Positions 25,433 to 34,728 of a stretch of DNA of 64,000 bases are shown here, piece after piece. This DNA is from Bernardetiaceae bacterium (lineage in GTDB: Bacteria; Bacteroidota; Bacteroidia; Cytophagales; Thermoflexibacteraceae): assembly GCA_025056255.1 (NCBI GenBank), contig JANWVT010000002.1:1-64000 (forward strand). Reading direction: 5' to 3'. The notes below the pieces were generated by a model that ran no database searches, was not told the DNA's origin, and saw only the letters and a list, made by a program, of their open reading frames with translations. Position 1 is the stretch's first letter; each line of letters starts with the position of its first letter. A program made the translations under genes and the position numbers.

Positions 25433-28400
25433 ATGAGTGAGGAAATACTCAAAGCATTAACCCAACTTTTCGCCATCATTTCTAAGCAGGATACAGGCGT
25501 AAGCGAAGCTGAGCGCAACTTTATCATCAGCTTCTATCAGCAAGATCTTGACTCAGAAACGATGGCTGAATACTTAGCGCTTTACGACAAATATGCCGAA
25601 TACGGTATTGACGAAGACTCCGACGAAGGTGATACCAAAGTAGAGCGCAAAAAGAGAGTTACCCGCGTTAACGAAGCTGTGCGCGTATTGTCGCTTTGCA
25701 GGCGAATTAATAAAACCCTAACCCAGAAGCAGAAAGTCATTGTACTGTTTAAACTGCTGGAGATGGTAGGCACTAACCGCAGCTTTACCGCCCAGCGCAT
25801 GGAAATTATCCAAACCGTAGCTTCTGTTTTCAATATTCCCAAAGAAGAGTACAAACTCATGGAATCTTTTGCCATAGAAGAACACTCCTCAGCATTAGAT
25901 TCCGAAGATATTCTCATTTTTGATGATGAGCCGCCTACCGAAGGTAGCAAACGCCGCTACATAGACAGCGGCAAATTAGACGGAGAAATTATTTTTATCC
26001 GTGTAAAAAGCGTCGATTTATACTTTATTAAATACACCGGACACGACGAAATTTACCTTAACGGACAACTTGTTAAACGCAACAGCATTGTACTGTTCTC
26101 CAATGGTAGCATTATTAAAACACCCAAAGGGGCACCGCTGTATTACAGCGATTTGGTGAGCAAGTACACCGCCGACAAAGTCAAAAATAATATTTCCTTC
26201 AACGTCGATTCGGTTTGGTTCAAATTTCCCAACGGCACAATTGGCTTGCGCAATATCAATATTTCGGAAAGCGCCGGCAAGCTGATAGGTATTATGGGAG
26301 CCAGTGGAGCAGGTAAAACCACTCTGCTTAATGTGATGGCAGGGTTGGAAACACCCTATCAGGGAAAAGTAACCATCAATGGCTTCAACGTGCACCACCC
26401 CATAGAAAAGAAAAACATAGAAGGTGTTATTGGCTACGTTTCCCAAGATGACTTGCTGATAGAAGAGCTAACTGTATTCCAAAACCTTTTTTATAATGCT
26501 AAACTCTGCTTCCGCGACCTTTCGGATGAGGAAATTACCCAAAAAGTAGTAGCCATTTTAGAAAGTTTGGGTTTAGACCGCATTATGCACCTCAAGGTAG
26601 GCAATCCGCTCAACAAAAAAATAAGTGGAGGGCAACGCAAACGTCTTAATATAGCCCTTGAACTTATCCGTGAACCCAGCATCCTATTCTTAGACGAGCC
26701 TACCTCAGGTCTTTCCTCCCGCGACTCAGAAAACGTAATAGACCTTCTCAAAGAACTTTCTTTGAAAGGGAAGCTTGTGTTTGCCGTTATCCACCAACCC
26801 TCGTCAGACATTTACAAAATGTTTGACAAAATGTACATTCTCGACACCGGCGGCTATCCTGCTTTTTATGGCAACCCAATAGAAGCCGTCACCTACTTTA
26901 AAAAAGCAACCCGCCAAGTAGGCAGCGAACGTGGGCAGTGCATGACTTGCGGCAACGTGAATCCTGAACAAATATTCAACATTATTGAAGCACGTGTAGT
27001 AGACGAATATGGTGAGTTTACTAACAAAAGGAAAATCACGCCGGAGGAATGGTACGAAATGTATGAGGCAAACTTTAAAATAGACCGAGTGGAAGAAGTA
27101 CGAGAAAAGCCACCCAAAAACCTCCATATTCCTTCTAAAATAAAGCAAACACTGATTTTTGCCACACGAGATGCTATCGCCAAAATTAGCAACAAACAAT
27201 ACCTCACGGTAAACCTTATAGAAGCGCCAGCACTTGCTCTGCTAATGTCTTTGGTGATTCGCTATAAAGATAGCTTAGGAAAAGGCGAGTATGTATTTCG
27301 CTACAACGACAATATCCCCGCCTATATTCTTATCTGCATCATCATTGCTCTGTTTATGGGACTAACGGTGAGTGCAGAAGAAATTATCAGCGACAGAAAA
27401 ATACTCAAACGAGAGTCGTTCCTCAATCTGAGTAGAACAAGTTACTTGTTTTCTAAGTTAATTATTCTTTTCAGTTTGTCTGCTATCCAAACCCTTTCGT
27501 TTGTTGTTATTGGCAACCTGATTCTCGGTATCGACGAGCAATACATCACTTATTGGCTCATATTATTTTCAGTTTCGTGTTTTGCTAACGTATTGGGTTT
27601 GAACATATCTTCTGCATTCGACAACGCTGTTACCGTATATGTACTTATTCCGCTGTTATTAATTCCGCAAATGATTCTCAGCGGCGGTATTTTTAGTTTC
27701 GATAAGCTCAACAATGCCATCACTAGTAAAGGCAAAACCCCGCTTATTACCGATATTTGGGCGTCGCGCTGGGCATATGAAGCTATCTGCGTAGAACATT
27801 TTAAGACTAACCCTTATGAACGTTTGTTTTACGAGATAGACCTAAAAGAAAGTGTGGCTAATTACAGAACATCGTTTTGGCTGCCCAAAATTGATGAGTT
27901 GCTGGTTGCAGCAGGCGAATGGAGCAATAGTAAGGTTAAATCTGAGCAAGAGCAAATGAGAGCTAACCTTGCTATTGTTGCTCACGAGCTTGCCAACGAT
28001 AAAACCCCTTTACCCGGCAAAGAGGCAATTTTAGCCTTATTAACCCCTGCCTCTTTTAACGAAGAGGCAATAGAGAAAGTACGTGCCTATACTAAGCAAC
28101 TCAACATTACATATGGACAGATTCAAGCCAGAATGGCAGACAGCCGCGACTCGGTGATTATGATGTGGGAGCAACAGGCAAAACAACAAGGAACATTTGC
28201 CAATATTAACCAACTCAAAGACTTATACTATAACGAACGCCTTGCCGAGTTTGTAAAAAACGAAAACGTACTTGAAAAAACATCCATAGAAGGAAATAGA
28301 ATTATCCAAAATACAGACCCAGTATTTACCCTGCCTAGCCCACAAGGATGGTGGGACTATAGAACCCACTTTTTTGCCCCTTTAAAACACTTCGGTGGTC

Positions 28401-28534
28401 GGTTGTTCAGCACTTATTATTTCAACTTAGTGGTTATTTGGCTGATGACCGTATTGTTGTATATTGCGCTCTACTTCGAATGGTTACGTAAATTTGTCAA
28501 GTTATTCAGCAAGTTAGACCTACCAAAGAAATGA
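25433..28534 (+). CDS. ABCG-type ABC transporter with TerB- and FHA-like N-terminal regions
   Basis: The 1033-aa protein has four parts. An alpha-helical TerB-like region at about 1-150 (KALTQLFAIISKQDTGVSEA) is followed by an FHA-like beta region at about 155-250 (IYLNGQLVKRNSIVLFSNGS). The ATPase follows: Walker A GASGAGKTTLLN (about 287-298), signature ISGGQRKRLN (about 395), Walker B ILFLDEPTSGLSSRDSENV. The ABC2-type membrane region then runs from about 590 to the end, with a large soluble insertion at about 785-985. A CMTCGN motif precedes the membrane part. Half-transporter order (ATPase before membrane) is that of ABCG exporters. The substrate is unknown. Confidence 0.92.
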   Translation: MSEEILKALTQLFAIISKQDTGVSEAERNFIISFYQQDLDSETMAEYLALYDKYAEYGIDEDSDEGDTKVERKKRVTRVNEAVRVLSLCRRINKTLTQKQKVIVLFKLLEMVGTNRSFTAQRMEIIQTVASVFNIPKEEYKLMESFAIEEHSSALDSEDILIFDDEPPTEGSKRRYIDSGKLDGEIIFIRVKSVDLYFIKYTGHDEIYLNGQLVKRNSIVLFSNGSIIKTPKGAPLYYSDLVSKYTADKVKNNISFNVDSVWFKFPNGTIGLRNINISESAGKLIGIMGASGAGKTTLLNVMAGLETPYQGKVTINGFNVHHPIEKKNIEGVIGYVSQDDLLIEELTVFQNLFYNAKLCFRDLSDEEITQKVVAILESLGLDRIMHLKVGNPLNKKISGGQRKRLNIALELIREPSILFLDEPTSGLSSRDSENVIDLLKELSLKGKLVFAVIHQPSSDIYKMFDKMYILDTGGYPAFYGNPIEAVTYFKKATRQVGSERGQCMTCGNVNPEQIFNIIEARVVDEYGEFTNKRKITPEEWYEMYEANFKIDRVEEVREKPPKNLHIPSKIKQTLIFATRDAIAKISNKQYLTVNLIEAPALALLMSLVIRYKDSLGKGEYVFRYNDNIPAYILICIIIALFMGLTVSAEEIISDRKILKRESFLNLSRTSYLFSKLIILFSLSAIQTLSFVVIGNLILGIDEQYITYWLILFSVSCFANVLGLNISSAFDNAVTVYVLIPLLLIPQMILSGGIFSFDKLNNAITSKGKTPLITDIWASRWAYEAICVEHFKTNPYERLFYEIDLKESVANYRTSFWLPKIDELLVAAGEWSNSKVKSEQEQMRANLAIVAHELANDKTPLPGKEAILALLTPASFNEEAIEKVRAYTKQLNITYGQIQARMADSRDSVIMMWEQQAKQQGTFANINQLKDLYYNERLAEFVKNENVLEKTSIEGNRIIQNTDPVFTLPSPQGWWDYRTHFFAPLKHFGGRLFSTYYFNLVVIWLMTVLLYIALYFEWLRKFVKLFSKLDLPKK

Positions 28535-28630
28535 CCTTTCTTCATAACGTTCATTTTTGGCTTTTTTTTTGATTAACTTAAAACGTAGACAACCGTGGAC
28601 GCTATTTTAACATCAAGATTTGTTTCAATT

Positions 28631-29536
28631 ATGAAAAGATTATATTTATCCTTTTCTCTAGTATTAGTGCTAGCTTGCGGGGCTAATACTGCTGACAACA
28701 ATAAACAACAAGCAGCCGACCCCCTAGTACAAGCTGCTAATGAGCCTGCTTTGCCCCAAATCTCAGACGACTTGGTTGCTAACATTATGCAGTCTATTCC
28801 TTCTCCCATAGAAACCTCGTTTCTCATTAAAGGAATAGGCGCGCCTTACAATGTTTCTAACCTGAACGACCACAACTTGGTCTCTAACTACAACACCAAC
28901 TACAGCCAAGCGCTCAACTTAGGTGTTTACAGTACCGATTTGGGTTTTGCTAATCTCTACGACAAAAATCAGGATGTTCTTAACTACCTAAACGCCGTTA
29001 AGAAGCTTGCCGACAACTTGGGAATCGGTCAGTACTTTGACTACAAAACCATTAAAGAATTAGCCTCTACCAGTGGTAACGTAGAACAGCTACTACAACT
29101 GACCCAACAAAATTTGGAAAAAATTCACAACCACCTCAATGAGCAAAAGCGGGAAAGCTTAACCATTCTCATCTTAACAGGTGGCTGGGTAGAAGCACTG
29201 TATCTGACAACACTTGTCTACCAGAAAACTAATAACAAGGAACTCCGCGACCGAATCGGCGAACAGAAAATTGCACTAGAGCAAATTTTGACTATCTTAG
29301 ATGTCTACAAAACCAAGCCTAACTTTGCCAATCTGATTGCTGATTTGAAAGAATTAAGCAAAATTTACAGCAAAGTACAGATCAAGACTACCGTTGGTAA
29401 ACCTACACAAAAGGTTGTAAACGGCGAGATTATCACCGAAGATAATACAGTTAGCACTGTTATTATACAAGATGCTGATGTTCAAGAGATTACCAGCATG
29501 GTAAGGTCAATTCGTAATAAAATTATTAAGTCTTAA
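28631..29536 (+). CDS. Lipoprotein of unknown function linked to the ABC transporter
   Basis: The 301-aa protein has a lipoprotein signal peptide ending in the lipobox LACGAN (Cys about residue 17). The mature part is helical and Gln/Asn-rich, with segments such as YSQALNLGVYSTDLGFANLY and LQLTQQNLEKIHNHL, and a Gly-Trp helix in LILTGGWVEALYLTTL. It lies 96 bp after the ABC transporter on the same strand. I have the impression of a Bacteroidota-only family at such transporter loci, which needs a search. I chose ATG 28631; a GTG at 28595 would spoil the signal peptide. Confidence 0.75.
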   Translation: MKRLYLSFSLVLVLACGANTADNNKQQAADPLVQAANEPALPQISDDLVANIMQSIPSPIETSFLIKGIGAPYNVSNLNDHNLVSNYNTNYSQALNLGVYSTDLGFANLYDKNQDVLNYLNAVKKLADNLGIGQYFDYKTIKELASTSGNVEQLLQLTQQNLEKIHNHLNEQKRESLTILILTGGWVEALYLTTLVYQKTNNKELRDRIGEQKIALEQILTILDVYKTKPNFANLIADLKELSKIYSKVQIKTTVGKPTQKVVNGEIITEDNTVSTVIIQDADVQEITSMVRSIRNKIIKS

Positions 29537-29562
29537 TCCTTCTTAATTTTTAATTTGTGAAT

Positions 29563-29994
29563 ATGCGGAATGCACTAACTAAGACAGCAGCGTTATTGCC
29601 TTTGTTATTCTTCTCTGTAGGCGCTTTTGCACAATGCGATGCAGAAGGATACAGTCAAAAGGCTCTGAAAGCATTGCAGCAAGGTTATACCTTTGTGAAA
29701 AGCTATAAGGTGGATGGTAAAAACGGCGTCCGCAAAAACATTGAATACACTTGCGTATTCAGCAAAGACACAAACTACATGCTTCGTATCGAAGGCAAAG
29801 ACGGCGGTGCTAAAGGCATCGTAGCTACTTTGCTAGATAATCAAAGGCAAGAGTTAACAACCAATAACCTAAATGGGAAATCTTACCCAGGCTGGACTTA
29901 TCGCTGCCGCTCCACAGGTATTTACTACATCCTATTCTCATTTAAAGACTCTGAAAGCTATTGTGGTGCAGCGGTGTTAGGTTTCAAGCGATAA
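29563..29994 (+). CDS. Small secreted protein of unknown function
   Basis: The 143-aa protein has a signal peptide (ALLPLLFFSVGAFAQ) and a mature domain of about 120 residues that looks like a beta sandwich: IEYTCVFSKDTNYMLRIEG, GIVATLLDNQRQEL and GIYYILFSFKDSESYCGAAV. It contains four Cys that could form disulfides. It follows the lipoprotein gene by 26 bp and precedes a strong terminator, so it probably ends this transcription unit. ATG 29563 is used rather than the GTG at 29557. The family is not recognised. Confidence 0.75.
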   Translation: MRNALTKTAALLPLLFFSVGAFAQCDAEGYSQKALKALQQGYTFVKSYKVDGKNGVRKNIEYTCVFSKDTNYMLRIEGKDGGAKGIVATLLDNQRQELTTNNLNGKSYPGWTYRCRSTGIYYILFSFKDSESYCGAAVLGFKR

Positions 29995-30020
29995 GTCATT
30001 CCAAAAGATTTTCCACCAAG

Positions 30021-30057
30021 TAAAAAGTCATTCCAAGCAAAGTGGAATGACTTTTTA
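30021..30057. terminator. Bidirectional Rho-independent terminator
   Basis: A perfect 15-bp stem (30021-30035 with 30043-30057) with a 7-nt loop is flanked by an A-run on one side and a T-run on the other. It serves the plus-strand transporter/lipoprotein unit and could also stop minus-strand transcription. The remaining bases to 30277 show nothing I can name. Confidence 0.9.
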
Positions 30058-30277
30058 TATTGGTGCAGCCGGGAAATTAAAAATTCAATTTGCACGTTGC
30101 CGTTGCACACCGCGCTGTTGTTCATGTCTTGACAAGCTTATTTTCACACCAATTCCCTGCCATAATACCTCCATAAGGTTGCTCACCCATTAAAAACCAA
30201 TGGGATTGCTGCGGCAGACAAAGAGTAGTTCAAATCAGATATGGAATGGCATTTTTATCGGTGCTGATGCAAAAAAT

Positions 30278-31486
30278 TTAGACTGCTTGCCGCTCAAAAA
30301 AACCAATAGTACCCCCTACCCACGTCATTCCTTTGTTGAAGTCTACCCCCATCATTTTGCCTTTGCTCAGGCGTACCAAGTTGGTGAGTAGTTCCATTTT
30401 ACCGTTTACACGAACAAACAACAAACGCACTTCTGCTTTGGCAGGCTGGTCTAGTGTTTCTATTACCGGTTCATATTGAACCTTGCGCATGAGTATATAG
30501 TTGCTGCGCTGATTGTCGGGAATAGCATCTATATCGGCGCGGGTTACATCGAATTTGACACCTGCTCCGGCAAAAGAAAATAGGGGTTTAAGCACATAGT
30601 TTTCCAAATCATTGGGAATAGTGGCAATTTCATGCAAGAAATGCGTTTGGGGTACATAGCGGCTGTCTAAAAACGGCAGGGTAAACTTGCTCATCTTAAA
30701 AAACCAATTTGGATGCCCAGCCCACTGTACCTCTAACTCGTCAGTAAAATTGAAATGCAGCGATAAATCGGTACGATGACTGAGTTCATCAAAAATAACG
30801 CGATTGTAAATGCGTTCAATCCAAATTTTTTTCCCATTTTGCTTGTAGTATAGCTTTTTACCCTCTTTGCGTACGGCAGTGATACAAACAGGTTTTACGC
30901 CTAGGAAGCGCTCTGTGCAGGCAAAGTCGATACGGGTTTTTTGCTTCTCAGGCGTGATTTCCAGCAAGATAGTATTCTCTGGCGTAGCATCTGCTACAAT
31001 TGCATGGCGCAACTTCTCTATGTACAATTCTTCGTTTTGTTGCAGTTCGGCAGGGAAAAAATGCGTGAGAGTATGAGGTAACTCATAATGTTTTCTGAAC
31101 ATGCCTGCAATGAAATGTTGGAAGCAAAATAGTGATGGAAAGCCTTGCAACTCAATTAGTTGTGGTATCAATTCGCCGTTGTGGTCTTTGCTGATAGCAA
31201 AATCTATGGCAGCAAAGTCGGGCATATCGGTATCATGGGGCACGAACAGATGTGGCGGAATAGCCCGGTGCATCTCGCGGCGATAGTACTCGCTATTCAC
31301 TTGTTGCCAAATAGTCTCTCCGGCTTCTTGCAGGCGTAATTGCAAAGTTGGTGGAATAAAAATAGGGGTTTCGCAAATTTTAAAAGCCACTTCAAAGCCA
31401 AACTGTGCATTAATGTCGGCAAGCAAGGTGTTGTAGCGAGCTTGGGTGAACTTTTGGTTGAATGTTTGGCGGTATGGAGATAACAT
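30278..31486 (-). CDS. ATP-grasp-like protein of unknown function
   Basis: The 402-aa cytoplasmic protein has no signal or membrane helix. Features in the C-terminal half fit an ATP-grasp fold, possibly the circularly permuted type: YVLKPLFSFAGAGVKFDV (a glycine-rich loop after a Lys), YILMRKVQYEPVIETLD, and the metal-binding-like KAEVRLLFVRVNGKMEL with LVRLSKGKMMGVDFNKGMTW. The N-terminal half contains a IDFAISKDHNGELIPQLIEL segment, similar to ATP-grasp-like enzymes with Asp/Glu ligands. Such proteins ligate acids to amines or amino acids; the substrate is unknown. It is a single gene, divergent from the thioesterase. Confidence 0.65.
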   Translation of the reverse strand: MLSPYRQTFNQKFTQARYNTLLADINAQFGFEVAFKICETPIFIPPTLQLRLQEAGETIWQQVNSEYYRREMHRAIPPHLFVPHDTDMPDFAAIDFAISKDHNGELIPQLIELQGFPSLFCFQHFIAGMFRKHYELPHTLTHFFPAELQQNEELYIEKLRHAIVADATPENTILLEITPEKQKTRIDFACTERFLGVKPVCITAVRKEGKKLYYKQNGKKIWIERIYNRVIFDELSHRTDLSLHFNFTDELEVQWAGHPNWFFKMSKFTLPFLDSRYVPQTHFLHEIATIPNDLENYVLKPLFSFAGAGVKFDVTRADIDAIPDNQRSNYILMRKVQYEPVIETLDQPAKAEVRLLFVRVNGKMELLTNLVRLSKGKMMGVDFNKGMTWVGGTIGFFERQAV

Positions 31487-31723
31487 AACAGGTGTATTAA
31501 CAAATAAAATATCCGAAAATCAAATTTAGGAAACACAAGTCAGCTAATCAAAACCTAAAACATTGGTTGAGGTTAAGCTGGCTAACGAAGCTACCTGTGT
31601 TTGGATGGCTTTGTGCCTACTTGCACAAGACTCGTTTCAAAGCAGTATAAAAAACTTGCACCAATGTATTGATTTTTTATATCCTGTTATGTTTTTTTGA
31701 GTGCGCTCATTGTTTTATTGCAC

Positions 31724-32272
31724 ATGCTTCTTATAGACCCTCACAAAGAATACCCGAAAGAAACCGTTTCGCAGGCTATTATTCGTTTTCAGGATTGCGA
31801 CCCTTTGCAACACTTAAACAATGCAAAGTATTTCGACTATTTCTTTAATGCGCGTGAAGACCAAGTGCCTAAGTTGTACGGACTGCGCCCATTAGATATT
31901 TTTCAACAATTTCATGCGGCTTGGGTAGTGTACAATCATCACATTGCCTACGTACGCTCAGCAATGGTAGGTGAATGGGTTACTATTTATTCGCGACTAA
32001 TTCACTACAACGAAGATACGGCTGTTATAGAATATGTAATGACTTGCGAGGAAGACATTACTTTTAAAACACTTTTGTGGACTACACTCAAATACATTGA
32101 TGTAAAAACAGGAAAAAGGCAGCCTCATCATCAGCCGGTAATGCAATATTTACAAGCTATTCACTACCAAGCATTTGATTTTAACAGCACCTCTTTTGAA
32201 GCACGCATCAAGCAAATATCGGCAGCTTATAAGGAAAAAAAACAACAAAAAAACCATCATAACTTACTTTAA
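31724..32272 (+). CDS. Hotdog-fold acyl-CoA thioesterase (4HBT type)
   Basis: The 182-aa protein has the single hotdog domain of 4-hydroxybenzoyl-CoA thioesterase type: IIRFQDCDPLQHLNNAKYFDYF contains the Asp/His/Asn core (xDCDxxxHxNN), followed by VYNHHIAYVRSAMVGEWVTI and VIEYVMTCEEDITFKTLLWTT. It would hydrolyse acyl-CoA thioesters. The chain-length preference is not readable. I chose ATG 31724; the frame opens from a TTG at 31697. It ends in a Lys/Gln/His-rich tail. Confidence 0.88.
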   Translation: MLLIDPHKEYPKETVSQAIIRFQDCDPLQHLNNAKYFDYFFNAREDQVPKLYGLRPLDIFQQFHAAWVVYNHHIAYVRSAMVGEWVTIYSRLIHYNEDTAVIEYVMTCEEDITFKTLLWTTLKYIDVKTGKRQPHHQPVMQYLQAIHYQAFDFNSTSFEARIKQISAAYKEKKQQKNHHNLL

Positions 32273-32350
32273 AATTTGTAAGTACCATTTGTATTATTTA
32301 GATTAGGGGTTATGAAACCTTTGTTTGCCATTTTTTAACCCCGTTGTTAT

Positions 32351-32836
32351 ATGTATCTGCGCCTGACTAACTCTGAGCGGAAAGTAAAGCTCTGCCGGCA
32401 GGGTTACTCGTTTCTTAAAAAGAAAGGCATGGACCAAGGATGGCGTCTCCATTCTGCTGGCTATGCTGTTTTGCAATTTACCCAGTTTGGTCGTATCCAA
32501 ACTTATTACATGCACAAACTCTTAGCTGACCAATTTTTGCAAAAGCCTAATGCAGGTAAAAAACTTTTTGTTCGCATGAGAAATGGTGATAAGTTAGATT
32601 GTAGGATAACAAATTTAGAATGGACAACAATGTCCAACCTAAGAAGACAACAAGCTGTACACAACCATTATAGAGGAGTTTCCAAAGATGGTAACAAGTA
32701 TCGTGCTGTGCTTTATGACAAAGGAGAGCGCATCTATTTGGGCGTTTTTGATACTCCTGAGGCAGCTGCACGAGCCTACAACGAAGAATCTTTAAGACGC
32801 TTTGGCATCACTAACAGTTTAAATGCTATTGATTAA
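32351..32836 (+). CDS. AP2-domain protein with degenerate HNH motif
   Basis: The 161-aa protein has an HNH-derived region at about residues 30-105 (MHKLLADQFLQKP, then RNGDKLDCRITNLEWTT) and an AP2/ERF-like DNA-binding domain at about 107-153 (YRGVSKDGNKYRAVLYDKG, IYLGVFDTPEAAARAYNEES). Phage and homing HNH-AP2 nucleases usually read VNHxNGxxxDNRxxNLEW; here the NH is replaced by RM and the second N by C, so nuclease activity is probably lost. It may be a domesticated DNA-binding protein. Its 3' end overlaps the next gene by 14 nt. A transposon boundary is not visible. Confidence 0.82.
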   Translation: MYLRLTNSERKVKLCRQGYSFLKKKGMDQGWRLHSAGYAVLQFTQFGRIQTYYMHKLLADQFLQKPNAGKKLFVRMRNGDKLDCRITNLEWTTMSNLRRQQAVHNHYRGVSKDGNKYRAVLYDKGERIYLGVFDTPEAAARAYNEESLRRFGITNSLNAID

Positions 32837-34679
32837 TTACCGAAATGACATCCTGATTATTCTGTCGGTCTTATTTTTAGCAACTTCCAGTTGGGCAAAA
32901 ACCCTCAGCCCTACTGTTATTACACTCAAAAAAAGAGTGTTACATATCAGGCTTATCAACGACCAACTCAAAATTACCGCCGATAATGTTCTTGTTATCC
33001 AGCATGGGCAACAGCGTACCGATTTGTCCCCTTTAGAACGGGTGGGGTATTCTAAGTTCAACCGATTGCTTAGCATTTGTGCATTTACAGTCACTCCACG
33101 TGGAGATACCCTACGGGTTACAAAGTTTAGCGACCAAAGTGCTGTGCAATCTGGCGTTTTTTACGACGACTACATGGAGCGCGTGTTTTTGTTTCCCGGA
33201 GTTATTGCAGGAGCTATCTCCTATTTATACTATACGGAAGAACTTATTGAGCCGCATTTTTTGGGCAGTTATTATTTTAACTCTTATCTACCTGTATTGC
33301 AAAGCGAGTTTGAGATTTACTGCGACAAACAAATCCAATTAGCGTTTGCTTCCTTTAATGTGGCTTCGGTCAGTTTTCAGCAAAAAAAACAGCGCAAACA
33401 ACAAGTATATCAGTGGAAGGCTACCCACGTACCTGTATTTCAAAAAGCACATGGCGAAACAAATATAAGTTACCGTGCGCCTCATGTGATTCCGCGGATA
33501 GCCTACTACAAACTGGCTGACAAAACCAAGGTGCCGATACTGGCTACACTCAAAGACTTATACACTTGGTACAGCACCTTACTCGACAGTACCGAGGAAA
33601 AAACACATACTCACCTGCTTATGCAACTGGTAGACAGCCTCACGGCAGGTATTAATAGTACAGAAGCAAAAGCAAAAGCTATTTTTCACTGGGTACAGCA
33701 AAATATCCAGTATGTTGCTTTTGAAGATGGCTATGGAGGCTTGGTTCCTCGAAAAGCTACTGAGGTATTGCGCAAGCGATATGGCGACTGCAAAGATATG
33801 ACAGCCCTGTTAGTTGCTCTGATGCGGCGTGCTGGTATTGAGGCATACTTTGCATGGATTGGCACACGCCGCTTGCCATATCGATACCTCCAACTACCCA
33901 CTCCTATGACCGACAACCACATGATAGCAGCTGCCAAAATTGACAACCGCTGGTTGTTTTTAGATGCAACCGACCCCGAACTGCCTTTTGGTTTGCCCTC
34001 TGCCATGATTCAAGGAAAAGAAACGCTTATTGGTACCTCGCGCCACACTTATGAAGTAACAACCATACCTATTGCTAATGCCGCCCAAAGTGTTCTGTAC
34101 GATAGTGCACAGGTAATACTAGCTCCCGATACCGTTCGAGTAAGTGGCTACATAAGTGGAAGCGGATATATGAAGGGAGAACTAACCGGAAAAAACCCGC
34201 TATTAGCTGAGCGCACGCTCTTGATAAGCCAATGGGAAACACAACCAAGAGGCTCCTCTGATACCCTACAAACAATTACTTATCGCTATCAACAACATCA
34301 CGCCGTAATCATTCACAACAACCAACTCTATTTTAACCCTCATACAGCATTTGCTAAGTATCAAGAAAAGTGGATGCCTCCTCAGCACTTATCCCGACCT
34401 TGGGAATTAGAATATGCCTTTACACTTCGGCAACGGCAGTGGATTGAGCTGCCTGCAGGCTGGCAGCTGGCATGGCTACCTGCTAATGCTAGTGAGCAAC
34501 ATGCTGCTTTTGGTTTCGACATCTGCTATGAAAAAAAAGCCGGAGGCATCTTGGTTAACCATATGGTATTTGTTAACACGCTTTCCATAACAGAGCAGCA
34601 ACTAAGCGAATGGCAAACATGGATGGAAAATTACCGACATCATCTCCGCCAAAATATTATTTTGTATCCGATTCACTAA
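32823..34679 (+). CDS. DUF3857 and transglutaminase-domain exported protein
   Basis: The 618-aa protein has a signal peptide (IILSVLFLATSSWA), a DUF3857-like beta region at about 50-220, a transglutaminase-like domain at about 270-400 and a further beta region. The transglutaminase Cys lies in KRYGDCKDMTALLVALMRR, His in TDNHMIAAAKID and Asp in WLFLDATDPELPFG, so the papain-like triad is complete. Such proteins are common in Bacteroidota near cell-surface genes; they may be proteases or crosslinking enzymes in the periplasm. ATG 32823 overlaps the AP2 gene. The following gene encodes a related protein without the Cys. Confidence 0.85.
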   Translation: MLLINYRNDILIILSVLFLATSSWAKTLSPTVITLKKRVLHIRLINDQLKITADNVLVIQHGQQRTDLSPLERVGYSKFNRLLSICAFTVTPRGDTLRVTKFSDQSAVQSGVFYDDYMERVFLFPGVIAGAISYLYYTEELIEPHFLGSYYFNSYLPVLQSEFEIYCDKQIQLAFASFNVASVSFQQKKQRKQQVYQWKATHVPVFQKAHGETNISYRAPHVIPRIAYYKLADKTKVPILATLKDLYTWYSTLLDSTEEKTHTHLLMQLVDSLTAGINSTEAKAKAIFHWVQQNIQYVAFEDGYGGLVPRKATEVLRKRYGDCKDMTALLVALMRRAGIEAYFAWIGTRRLPYRYLQLPTPMTDNHMIAAAKIDNRWLFLDATDPELPFGLPSAMIQGKETLIGTSRHTYEVTTIPIANAAQSVLYDSAQVILAPDTVRVSGYISGSGYMKGELTGKNPLLAERTLLISQWETQPRGSSDTLQTITYRYQQHHAVIIHNNQLYFNPHTAFAKYQEKWMPPQHLSRPWELEYAFTLRQRQWIELPAGWQLAWLPANASEQHAAFGFDICYEKKAGGILVNHMVFVNTLSITEQQLSEWQTWMENYRHHLRQNIILYPIH

Positions 34680-34728
34680 ATAATTCGTAGATTTATTCGT
34701 TATACCTTGCAAAAAAACGTTTACATCT

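Noticed and set aside
30200-30391. 63-codon plus-strand frame after the 30 kb terminator
   Set aside because: It runs into the antisense of the ATP-grasp-like gene and shows no conserved pattern.
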